Source of the DNA: Amphimedon queenslandica
Lineage: Eukaryota; Porifera; Demospongiae; Haplosclerida; Niphatidae
Length of the DNA: 48,768 bases
Direction: 5' to 3'
Assembly: GCF_000090795.2 (NCBI RefSeq)
Contig: NW_003546451.1
Span: 1-48,768 of the forward strand
Positions 37,201 to 46,630 of this stretch are shown here, piece by piece. Position 1 is the first letter of the stretch. Each line of letters begins with the position of its first letter. A model generated the notes under the pieces. The model was given only the letters and a program-made list of their open reading frames with translations, was not told where the DNA came from and searched no databases. Made by a program: the position numbers and the translations under genes.

Positions 37201-39260
37201 CTTAGAAGACTGCAAGTGCTCATATTAAGATATTAAAAACTCGTTATGCACTTCCTTTAATCTCACGTTCTTTCTCAGAGACACCCAGCGGCCACAAACC
37301 ACTGGACATCACCAACACTTAGGTGGTAATTATACTGGTAATTATTTTTAATTGATAAATGACTAATTTGTAGGCAATTAACTACACTATACTGATTCAC
37401 ATTAACTTTATTATACTAATAATAATGATAGAGATAATAACCATTTCTACATATCTAAAGTTCATATAGAAAACTGAAGCTAAAGCATTAGCTTCATGAA
37501 ACATCTTCTATACAGGAGTTAATAAACATGTTTCATGAAGTTAAAAAATTTTTCAATTTCATGAAACATAATTCAAATTCCATTGACTCCTGTATAAAAG
37601 ATATGTTTCATAAAACAAAGTTTCATGGTTTATGGTGGCCTTTAGGCAATATTCAGAACATGTGCATCTGTGTGTATATAGAGCCACAATTACAACAACA
37701 GGTTGTTAGCAGAGCAGGCCACCATTCAATCACTTGTGGTCATCATCCAAGGCTAATTAAAAGACTGGAGCAGAGCTTAGCTGGTTGCTGGCTAACTCAT
37801 AAAAGTAGAAGAGGGACAGAGAGAGGCTTCATCACTTCTTTGAAGGATTGTACCAGCATCCTCGTTAGCAAATAATTGAGTTTAAAAAGAATTCTATACT
37901 TACAAGGTTTAGGAGGGAATATCTACAGGTGGCAATCCAGACAATACTACTATAGCTTTCACAAAGAATAGGACAGGAAGTATTACAATATAGCATAAGT
38001 GAATTTTAGTATCCTAAATTTATTATTTTTTAATTGCTACACACTGAAAGATTGAATGAAGTGGTCAGCTTTAAATGACATAATCTCCTTGTAACTTTGA
38101 CTTCATTCTTCCTCATAACACCCACCAGTACAACACAAAGTATAATGAATACACTATCATATACTTTAGATCAATACATTGACCAAAAACCAATTCCATC
38201 ATTACAGGAGATTGCATAATCCTTGCAACAGAGGCTTTAGTAGGTTTATTTTATTAAGTGGGTAATTTATTATTGAGGACAACAACTAAGTAGCTGTTTA
38301 AAAGTAAGTAAGGCAGATTTCCAATTTTACTCTTGTTGCAAAGATATAGTGCAATCATCATTAAGCAATGGAATTCAACTCATTTTTTCAACATTAATTA
38401 AAACAATTAGCATCAAAAGGATACAGCACCTGCTCACCTGGACCAGGCTACCCCCAGGTGTCTTCAAACTTTTATCACCTCATTGGGGGTTGCTGTGGCA
38501 ACAAAATCACCGCAATAACGCAGTAATACATGTATACATGTATATATACATGTATATATACATGTATATACATGTATATATACATGTACATGATGGTTAG
38601 AATCATTATTGTGATGACTGGTGGTTATGGTAATGTATTTCTCACAGCCAGAATGCTAAATAATTGATGTCTGTCTGTCTTCAACTGCCATGGACCATCT
38701 GCTTATCAGGATTGTATTTAGTCTTTGGAAATAATTATGATCAAGAGTACACAATGTTAAGTACATTAACTAATGGGCTAGACAATAGCTAGATTATTAT
38801 AACTTCATGTAACATTTATGTGAAAGAGAGAGAGCGTGCATGTAAAGCTAGGCTCAGAATTCTTATGTTGTGACAGGAAGTGCTGTATAATGCAATGGTG
38901 AAGCGCAAAATAGAACTGGTTCTATTTTTGCAACATAATACTTAAAAGTATTATGATAATATGTACTATTGATAGTAGTGATGGTGATTGCATTTGCAAA
39001 GCTTAAAATATCAACCATATTAGTATTATTAATCATCTTAATCCTCATTATTATTAATCATTAGTTTATTATTATTATTATTATTATTATTATCTTACTT
39101 GGTTGTACTTGTTGCTACTGTTGAGTTCTCAAAACTAAGTGAAGTATCAAAATGGGGAGATCTCATTTGGCAGGAAATATGAACCAGCTCAATGAGAGAA
39201 TCCAAAAACCTCAAGGATTTTCTCTCCGCACAAGTTCCCTAGGAATAAATAATAGCAATA

Positions 39261-39304
<44 letters not shown>

Positions 39305-41475
39305 TAATAATAATAATAATAAATCATTAATAAATAATTATAATAAGAATGCAACAATAGTAGTATGAAAATTTGAAAATAAATTAAATTATAGCCCACA
39401 GCCTTTGACAAAATTTTGAAGCAAATACACACAGAGCACAATAAAGCATAGAAGACTATACTTGTAGATTATACACATAAAATATCAAGAGGTTCGCCTT
39501 AACATGTGAATTAACATGTGTCATATCCGTATTATATCAATTTCTGCATAAAATAAATCATGAGGATATGCGTATATACAGTCAGACTGAGTGTGAATGG
39601 ATCTGAGGAGAAAGGCTTCACCTAATAAAGGGAAACAAGCAACCAGACAATGTCTACATGACCACAATCCGCCCACTCCTGAGACCCAAAGGGACAGAGA
39701 GGTAACCATGTCATCACAAACATGATAAGATCAGAGACCCACAAGAATATAGACAACATGAACATACTCAGTGAATGGTCATCAGTGCTTCCTCCATACA
39801 TTGTAGCAGTGGTTGTGTACTTTGTTACATGAGGCTGGGAATATAAAGGGCTATGTAGCTACTATATACACAAATGTATTGAGAGAAATAAGAAAACACA
39901 CAAAAGATCCACATGTACATGTACATGCAACATGGATTCCCTGGTATCAAGAGTACATAATACTTAAAGGTAATATGTTATGTATTTATTGGGTATTATG
40001 TACTCTTGCCCATATTAGGTATTATGTACTCTAGTCCATATGTACATGTACATGTACATGTTGTTCATTAGACCATTCATATGCAAGTATTTACTGTATC
40101 AGTAATCAGTATAGCAAGTGTAGAAAGTTTTACATAAATTGCATGTTGTGTAGAACAACATGATAAAAGAGGGATTACGATATAAAAATATAACTACCGG
40201 TAATTTCAATGCCTAGGTGAAAATACTTAATAATAATGATGATAATAATAATTCTGATGATGATGCTATACTACAATACACAATAATGATGATAATAATA
40301 CAGAGAAGCACAAAGTCAACACTTGTATATTATAGATCAATGAATGTTGTTGGCCACTGAAGAACAATATGGGGTATCATGTAGCTCCTATTATGAGCCA
40401 TTGAGGGGAGAGTATTGAATACGAACAAGACAAGAACAGGGTACAAGCAGAAGACAATGAAAGACACATCATAATGAATGTAAGTATGAAATGTAATAAA
40501 GAGAGAAGAAGCATGGCTATAGCTAGCTAAAGGAGAGAAAGGTCAAGATTGAAGAGAGAAAGAGAGAGAGAGGAAGAGAGAGCAGGAAAATATAAAGAAG
40601 TAGAAATCGAAAAGGAAAGAAAATCCTTTGAACACAAAGGGGAACTTAGCATAATTAAATAATTATATGATATGATTAGCTCAATTATTAATCAATACAA
40701 ACATAGACAGACAAAAAATGGAGGAGAAGGAGCAGGGGAAATTGAGAGAGAGAGAGAGAGAAGAGAGGGAGAGAAATTTCAGACATGCCAGACCCACAAA
40801 GTCAGTACAACTGACAGCCAAAGTTGATTATATAGGCACCACACAACCAAAACTAATTATAATGAACAATCCCATAGTAACAATAGCATGGAAAATGCAT
40901 GTACATGCAAGTTAGGTCGAAATTTGATATGACACTTGATACCAACCAAAAAACCTACTTTAATTAGGTCAGTTTCGTGTGGTAAACACAGACACATGTC
41001 AGACAAAATAAGACTTAGCTCTGGAGAAAAGGGGAGAGAGAGAATCGAGTTACATGATAAAGTGGTTACATGATGCATCTTAATTTAATATTTTAACCTC
41101 AAATTTGATGAGGTGATAAAATTTAAAGTAAATCAATATATATACATGTATCTTACTTGTTAACCGAGGGCTCGTGGAAGAAACTAAAGACGCTGACAAC
41201 TGACGTAAGAGTATTTGTGGTTGATACCTATAAACAAGACATTTTATAAGAGACTATGACAATTGATTAACTTTTCCAGAAGCCATTCAATAAGTCTAAG
41301 TCTTGCTTCGCCATTGGATACGAGCAAGGCGTGTGTCATATGTTCATCGAGCCCTTCTATGTAAGGACACTCTAGTGCCTATAGATCCTAGTTATTTAAT
41401 TTGTAATGGCGCTTATAGACAAACCCTAAGCCTTTCTCTTGTTTTCTTACTCTTTTCAATGTCATTACCCGCCAT
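34202..41475 (-). CDS. HAUS7: HAUS augmin-like complex subunit 7, complete, 10 exons
   Basis: Exons in order: 41475-41425, 41378-41272, 41227-41157, 41020-40959, 39238-39099, 36323-36180, 35402-35306, 34934-34716, 34648-34567, 34281-34202. All phases agree and give 350 residues (human HAUS7: 368). Collinear family matches are: start MAGND; CPYIEGL then ARLRLIEWLL (human CPFLEGL, YRLEILEW); LTKLSLIL..MCLCLPHETDLIKG (human MTKLGHELMLCAPDDQELLKG); CAERKSLRFLDSL; a NPAPISLIPATIG block; a coiled coil in exon 7; and a helical C-terminal domain (exons 8-9). HAUS7 is one of eight augmin subunits. Augmin recruits gamma-tubulin to existing microtubules so that new ones branch inside the spindle. Introns range from 44-46 bp to 2.8 kb. 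The gene is divergent from the TGF-beta gene and convergent with NF1. Confidence 0.85.
34960..35150 (-). repeat. (GA)n tract, pyrimidine on the HAUS7 strand
   Basis: GAGAGAGGGAGG units read as CT/CCCT in the HAUS7 sense and lie directly upstream of the acceptor of exon 8 (34935). This matches the arrangement in NF1 on the opposite strand. Confidence 0.9.
35472..36130 (-). repeat. 177-bp tandem repeat array in HAUS7 intron 6
   Basis: CCATGGGCTATAGTACAG (complement of the core) occurs at 35551, 35728, 35904 and 36082, spacing 176-178 bp. Four units fill most of the 777-bp intron. In the HAUS7 sense the orientation is the same as in NF1. Confidence 0.88.
37491..37630. repeat. Nested inverted repeats (hairpin-forming) in HAUS7 intron 5
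   Basis: Outer arms CATGAAACATCTTCTATACA.. (37494) and its near-complement CTCCTGTATAAAAGATATG.. (37587) enclose an inner pair ATGTTTCATGAA / TTCATGAAACAT (37528 and 37557). No ORF with family resemblance. Confidence 0.55.
38527..38592. repeat. TACATGTATA palindromic microsatellite
   Basis: Repeated ACATGTATATAT units. The same TACATGTA motif recurs in NF1 introns (for example 18211-18285, 19615-19680, 21355-21385, 24905-25080), each run being its own reverse complement. Confidence 0.9.
39253..39323. repeat. (AAT)n microsatellite
   Basis: About 20 AAT units just upstream, in gene sense, of HAUS7 exon 5. Confidence 0.95.
39949..40032. mobile_element. Small foldback element
   Basis: Arms AAGAGTACATAATAC (39949) and GTATTATGTACTCTT (39993-40007), then a third half-copy to 40032. 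Termini match the element at 15466-15605. Confidence 0.5.
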
Positions 41476-41486
41476 TTTGAGAGTCT

Positions 41487-41498
41487 TGCGCATGCGCA
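41487..41498. promoter_or_regulatory. NRF-1-type site TGCGCATGCGCA
   Basis: Perfect 12-bp match to the palindromic NRF-1 consensus, 12 bp upstream of the HAUS7 ATG. Such sites are typical of housekeeping and cell-cycle promoters in animals. Confidence 0.65.
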
Positions 41499-41547
41499 CA
41501 TTACCCAGCCGCCTCGAGCACGCCCACGCAGCTCAGTAGCACCTGGC

Positions 41548-41554
41548 TATAAAA
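41548..41554 (+). promoter_or_regulatory. TATA box of the TGF-beta gene
   Basis: TATAAAA in GGCTATAAAAAGG, about 80 bp before the ATG, which places the transcription start near 41578 and a 5' leader of about 50 nt. Confidence 0.65.
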
Positions 41555-41629
41555 AGGAGGTGTTTGGTAGCTCTGAATACAAGAAGCAAACTGCAAACAG
41601 AGGTCAAAACACCAATTAGATCGAACACA

Positions 41630-42920
41630 ATGTCGATAGCAGTCTCTCTATTTACTTTCCTCCTTATCTCTGGGTGCTTATCAGCGCTGTCAGAGAACAG
41701 GAACAATCCAAGCTATGCTTTCATGGAAATCACCAGAAGAAGGGTAGAAGAAAGGCTGCAGGGATCTTCTCACCTTGATTACCCTTACTCTGTCAATGGG
41801 AGGGATAAGGTTGCTACTACAATGGAGCCTACAAGCATCCAAGGTATAAAACATCAATGAATTGTTCTTAGTATGAATTTTGATGCTATAGTAATACAAG
41901 ACGTGTTCGTTATTTTCATTTTTATTTTCTTTTTTATTTTCTCAAGGTTTGACAGACTCTGGTCACTTTAATGTCACAGAAAGGAATAGGATAGAATTAG
42001 AGTTTGATTTCCAGCCACAAAATTTAGATCAAGTAAAATTCTTTAAAGCCGCACATCTCTGGCTTTTTCCGACAGCCAGAAATGACACGAAAGATCATGC
42101 AAAAACTCTAGAAATCGGTCTCCTTGTTGCCATTACCACCCCATCTATGAAAGGTGAGAAGAGGAAAAGGTTTAGTCTACTCTGGGACAAAGAAACCCAG
42201 TCTTGCCTTAGTATAGATGTCACTATTCCATTGCACAAGCTCATAAAGCAGTTGCAATTGAGAAACGAAATGACTGGGAAGATGATAGTTGAAGTGATTC
42301 ATATCAAAAAACGCTCACGGACAGAAGAAGGAGGATGGACGTCAGACATCCTGGAAGTCTGCAAAGAGCTGTCTGGGATAGAAAATTCAACAAGAATCCC
42401 ATTTCTTGTAATTGATTTTACCGCAGAGGAAATTGCTAGCGGACGACGCCCACGCACCCCGAGCCAGCCTGAATCCCGCGTGATAACCCGGGAACTCTCC
42501 TCTGTAGACATGCAGCAAATGTACAGGGAAGCTCGAGGCATTTCTACAAACAAAAACGACACTGCGGAAGAGAAACCGTCCGAATGCCCTGTTCATGATC
42601 TTGAGGTCAGCTTGTCTTCCATACTGAATATAGGAACAGTCCCAGATGTGATCAACATAGGAGAATGCAGAGGTAGCTGCAGTTTATCGTACAACTCTCA
42701 CTCTAACTTGAAGACGTATTACAGGTACATGACTGAAAAGGTACCAGCAGCAAACAATTGCTGCATACCCAGAACCTTTGATTCAGTTACATTTTTGAGC
42801 TTTTACAGCAGCAACTCAACAGAGGAATTCAAAAGTATCATTGCCGAAATTGAGGTTCTTCCTGACGCTATTATTCGATCCTGCATGTGCTTCAACATTC
42901 AGCCAACTACTTCAGACTAA
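41630..42920 (+). CDS. TGF-beta superfamily ligand, two exons
   Basis: Exons 41630-41843 and 41947-42920 join in phase 1 to give 395 residues. The ATG at 41630 begins a signal peptide (hydrophobic residues about 4-20, ending CLSALS). A propeptide with N-glycosylation sequons follows, then a minimal furin site RRPR near 238-241. The C-terminal domain has seven cysteines in cystine-knot order: C285, C312-RGS-C316, the CC pair 343-344, and C384-M-C386, including the CxGxC and CC..P signatures. Family ligands are secreted dimers that bind Ser/Thr-kinase receptors and act through Smads. The usual WxxW segment after the first cysteine is missing and about nine residues follow the last cysteine, so it is divergent; I cannot assign it to the BMP, activin or TGF-beta subgroup. 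Confidence 0.88.
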
Positions 42921-43043
42921 AGCATAATTTTGTATTAAATTTACACAATTTTTGAACATTATTATTATTACTAAAATAATAGCTGTATACATGTAGTCTT
43001 TCATTTGATGTAAAATGTTTTTTTTTCCTGCATTGCAGGTACT

Positions 43044-43049
43044 AATAAA
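43044..43049 (+). terminator. Probable TGF-beta gene polyadenylation signal
   Basis: AATAAA 124 bp after the stop and about 90 bp before the stop of the convergent CXorf65-like gene. Confidence 0.5.
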
Positions 43050-43137
43050 GTGCTGTGTAATATAATTTTAATTATTATAATAATAATTATAATTATTATG
43101 ATAACAAGTGATATAACATGCTCGATTTATCTGAGTT

Positions 43138-44634
43138 TTAACTTGGCGGCCATTTTCTTTGTCTCCCTTTTGATGCACTCATCTGATTAGGGGGTTTCAT
43201 CATTGACTGAGGAGTCCTTGAACCTCGTCTTTGAGATTTGGGATTTTTAGAACCAACAGACTGCAATGACTCTATTTTAACTGCAAAAACAACATTAATT
43301 AATAATAAAATTCAAGTATTTCATAAATACTTAAATACCTAATAGCTCTTTGCTTGGTTCATCAACAAGTGGAACATAAGTTGTTGCATCTCCACGTCCT
43401 TTTAAAATAAAATTAAGATTCATGATAATAAGTTGTAGCTTGAGGACATTCCATGTAAATGTAAGGGGTCTGATAGGTTTAAATCAAAACTACGAAGTGT
43501 AAATTAAAAAAAACAGTATGTTAAAGTGACACATTTGAACAGATCCTGACTTCAATTTTTTTGCCTTTTTTAACTCCAAATTTTGGAAAAATACCCTGTA
43601 CTATAGCCCATGGTTTTTTCCAAAAAATGGCTCCGAAATCACCCCCAATTTTTATTACATTTTTTGATACATATTGATGTCCTTATGCTGTGTAGCAAGT
43701 TTGAGCTGATTCCAACTGCAATTTTTCAGGTTATGGCCATTTTTTAAAAACTCCAAATTTCGGAAAAATACCCTGTACTATAGCCCATGGTTTTTTCCAA
43801 AAAATGGCTCCGAAATCACCCCAAATTTTTATTACAGTTTCTGATACATATTGATGTACTTATGCTATGTAGAAAGTTTGAGCTGATTCCGACTTCAATT
43901 TTTCGAGTTATGACCACTTTTTTAAAACTGTAAATTTCAGATAAATCCCCTGTACTATAGCCCATGGTTTTTTCCAAAAAATGGCTCCGAAATTACCTCC
44001 AATTTTTATTAGATTTTCTGATACATATTGATGCCCTTATGCTACGTAGAAAGTTTGAGCCAATTCCGACTTCAATTTTTCAAGTTATGACCATTTTTTA
44101 AAAACTCCAAATTTCGGAAAAATACCATGCCCATGGTCCATGATCCCATCCATCTATCCAAAAAACCATTATTAATTTTATTGTCATTACATTTTTGATA
44201 GTACAAGCTGAATAAATTATTGATTAACTTAATCCTAACCATACAGATCAGCAATGTCAGTACTTAATGCCAGTAATTATGATTCCAGAAGATTTAATTA
44301 CTTTCAATAGCAAGGAGAGTGTACACTCCTCTATCAGTGAAGTATTTTGCAGCATTTTCCATCGATTTCTCATCAGCAATGTTCACCAGCACCCTCTTGT
44401 CGTCGAGAAACCCTATACTATCTGTTTAGTGAGTTTAACTATGAAAAGAAGCAGAAAAGATGAGTTCTTGCTTGCCTTTGTCTGTGCAATTGCAACGATT
44501 TTTAACATCTTCTAAGAGTATTCTCACGGGACATTCTGGATTAAAAATCTCCTCCTCGTTTGCTAAGACAAAAATATAATCCATAGCTCAAGTATCATGT
44601 TTTGTTTACCTCCAAAATAAACAATGAAAAACAT
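43138..44634 (-). CDS. CXorf65: CXorf65-like protein of unknown function, five exons
   Basis: Exons: 44634-44610, 44562-44476, 44421-44302, 43398-43339, 43280-43138, giving 144 residues with consistent phases. The product begins MFFIVYFG, then NPECPVRILLEDVKNRC, DSIGFLDDKRVL and TYVPLVDEP. This is collinear with human CXorf65 (MFIFVKYG; NCAVVVLLHYIRKK; TIDLCDETG; AFVPLLKNPEP), which has 183 residues and no established function. The fold looks ubiquitin-like by strand pattern, which is my inference. Intron 2 uses AAAG|GCAAG at the donor (44475-44474 = GC), a GC-AG intron; no GT donor restores the frame. The C-terminus is basic and Ser/Pro-rich (RRGSRTPQS, KGRQRKWPPS). It is divergent from MBTPS2 with 265 bp between starts. 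Confidence 0.72.
43540..44130 (+). repeat. 177-bp tandem repeat array in CXorf65-like intron 3
   Basis: CCCTGTACTATAGCCCATGG occurs at 43594, 43771 and 43948 (177-bp steps). Orientation is antisense to this gene, unlike the NF1 and HAUS7 arrays. Confidence 0.88.
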
Positions 44635-44899
44635 TTCAAAACAAGAGGAGACAGCTCCACCTTTTGAAGGCGAGATACCGTTTATTTCCGGACATTCTTG
44701 GTAAACGTGCAACGGAAAATTACGGATTCTATTTCAGTGCACTAGGCTCAATAAAAATTAATTAATGCAGAATCAATAATGGAGTCAGAGTAATTTTTAA
44801 GCAAAAAGGTAAGGGAAAATGATAAAAATGATAACAAATCACCAATTTTCACATTTATAGATTTAAAGTCAACCCTTCCCTTTTCTCCCTACTCTCGCC
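44635..44899. promoter_or_regulatory. 265-bp divergent promoter between CXorf65-like and MBTPS2
   Basis: Contains ATTTCCGG at 44684-44691, an ETS-type site (CCGGAAAT in reverse), and no TATA box near either start at the expected distance. Confidence 0.5.
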
Positions 44900-46396
44900 A
44901 TGTCTCCTCTAACTCACACGCTTGCAGTAGTAATCGCCTACTGGTCTGTCATATTTGCCATTCACAAGCTGCTACAAATATACGACCCACTAAACCTCAG
45001 ATACATGCAATGTCAGGAGAGACTTGGGCTACGTACTACATTTGCATACATGCGTTGCTACACAAAGATCTTTAACGGAAGTTTCAAGACTTGTGGGCTG
45101 TGCTGTCATCGTAAAATAGCCCGGGCTTGGTTCAACACTGGGGTCATAGTAGCACTATTTCTAATGCTAGTATCACTGTTCATACTCTCATTGTCTCTAT
45201 ACCAGTCGCTATTTGGAGGAAGTGGAGGAGGAGAGAAGGAGAGAGGGGGACAGATACTAACACCTATTATGCCAGGGGTTAATCTACCCTGGAATCAACT
45301 AGCGCATTATTTCCTGACGTTACTGATATGTGGTGTTGTGCATGAGGCCGGACACGCCCTTGCTGCCGTAGTGGAGCATGTACGTATAAACGGGTTTGGC
45401 CTGTTTATCCTGTTTTTATATCCGGGAGCGTTTGTTGATTTACATTCTGACCACCTAACGGTCATATCGCCTTTGAGACAAATGAGGATTTATTGTGCAG
45501 GGGTGTGGCATAACGTCATTTTAGTGGGAGTGGCAGTTCTGTTCCTGTATTCGTTCCCGTATCTTCTCATGCCATTCTACACTACAGGTCATGGGGCAAT
45601 TGTTTTAGGCGTGGTCAAAGGGAGTGCCCTCGAGCAGAAACTAAGTCCAGGTACTTCACTGATTCAAGTAAACGCATGTCCTCTATCGTACGTTGCTGAT
45701 TGGGGTTCTTGTTTAGAGGGTGTCGGAAGCCATTCACAAAAAGGTTACTGCGTTTCTGAGGATTTCCTGTCTCAATATAAGCTCCACCCACTAAACGAGA
45801 CGAAAGAGGAGGAAGAGGGAGGAAGGGACTGTTGTAGTCTTGATAAAAAGGACAGCCATCTTTGTTTCTTTCTCTCGTTTCGTAAAAGAAATCAAGTCAA
45901 TCCCGAAAATCGTTTTACTTGCTTGCGAGCGAGGAGCATCGTCACGGACGGGACATGCGTAACCAATGACGACTGCTCCGCTATCCAATCAAACTCCCTC
46001 TGTGTCACTCCAGCAATCGGGAGCCAGACCTACCTAATAAAAATACGCCACACGAGCCTGGGGGACCCGATATTATACCTGGGGGGTCTAGAACAGCTCA
46101 AACACAGCATCATACTATCAGACTATCATCCTTCCCATTCTTCAGTCCCTCTATGGCTCCCTGGTTCATTACATACACTGTGTATATATATAGCATCAAT
46201 ATCTGGAGCTCTGGCAGTCCTCAATATAATACCAGCTTATGCTTTGGATGGTCATTGGACTCTCATTGCACTGTTAGAGTATCTGATGCCTGAGAATGCT
46301 TATAGAACAAAGATTAGTAATGTCATATTATTGATTGGTAGCTCCCTTTTATTGTGTAATTTATTGTCAGCCATTTGGATTTTAATGTATTGGTGA
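44900..46396 (+). CDS. MBTPS2: Membrane-bound site-2 protease, intronless
   Basis: A single 498-codon exon (human protein 519 residues, spread over many exons). S2P is an intramembrane zinc metalloprotease of the Golgi that makes the second cut in SREBP and ATF6, releasing transcription factors. The HExxH motif is HEAGH at 148-152. The third ligand is Asp450 in ALDGHW (449-451), matching the family LDG motif. Hydrophobic segments lie near residues 5-25, 78-102, 133-150, 163-178 and 190-220, with more near the C-terminus. The lumenal loop holds an acidic insert (ETKEEEEGGR) and the Cys-rich TCVTNDDC segment typical of animal S2P. All active-site residues are present, so I read it as functional. 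It converges on RPA1 with 234 bp between stops. Confidence 0.93.
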   Translation: MSPLTHTLAVVIAYWSVIFAIHKLLQIYDPLNLRYMQCQERLGLRTTFAYMRCYTKIFNGSFKTCGLCCHRKIARAWFNTGVIVALFLMLVSLFILSLSLYQSLFGGSGGGEKERGGQILTPIMPGVNLPWNQLAHYFLTLLICGVVHEAGHALAAVVEHVRINGFGLFILFLYPGAFVDLHSDHLTVISPLRQMRIYCAGVWHNVILVGVAVLFLYSFPYLLMPFYTTGHGAIVLGVVKGSALEQKLSPGTSLIQVNACPLSYVADWGSCLEGVGSHSQKGYCVSEDFLSQYKLHPLNETKEEEEGGRDCCSLDKKDSHLCFFLSFRKRNQVNPENRFTCLRARSIVTDGTCVTNDDCSAIQSNSLCVTPAIGSQTYLIKIRHTSLGDPILYLGGLEQLKHSIILSDYHPSHSSVPLWLPGSLHTLCIYIASISGALAVLNIIPAYALDGHWTLIALLEYLMPENAYRTKISNVILLIGSSLLLCNLLSAIWILMYW

Positions 46397-46408
46397 AGAA
46401 AATATTTA

Positions 46409-46414
46409 AATAAA
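46409..46414 (+). terminator. Probable MBTPS2 polyadenylation signal
   Basis: AATAAA 13 bp after the stop codon, unusually close. A TTTATT directly after it could serve the convergent RPA1 transcript. Confidence 0.45.
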
Positions 46415-46630
46415 TATTTATTTTATTACTAATTTTGTAATGAAAGACATTTTTGAACGTTATTTTTTTCTGCTGCAAGCATGGGGGATTGATAAAAATT
46501 GCTGCCACTTGGAGTATAATAGCTTTAGTTGGACGCTCTATTTAGTTCATTTTTCTTATTCTTATAATCGTGAGATTAAATATGAAAGTTTAACATAAGT
46601 AACAGTCTTGGAACCAATCCTTCCTTCTCC

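Larger units (their letters stand above)
41476..41629. promoter_or_regulatory. 154-bp divergent promoter between HAUS7 and the TGF-beta gene
   Basis: The two start codons face away from each other with 154 bp between. The HAUS7 side is GC-rich with a perfect NRF-1-type palindrome; the TGF-beta side has a TATA box. All core promoter elements for both genes must lie here unless upstream non-coding exons exist. Confidence 0.65.

Noticed and set aside
37528..37875. 115-codon plus-strand ORF
   Set aside because: It lies over nested inverted repeats inside a HAUS7 intron and resembles no protein family; codon use looks random.
41564..41629. N-terminal extension of the TGF-beta ORF upstream of 41630
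   Set aside because: It begins without an ATG, and the ATG at 41630 directly starts a good signal peptide 80 bp after a TATA box.
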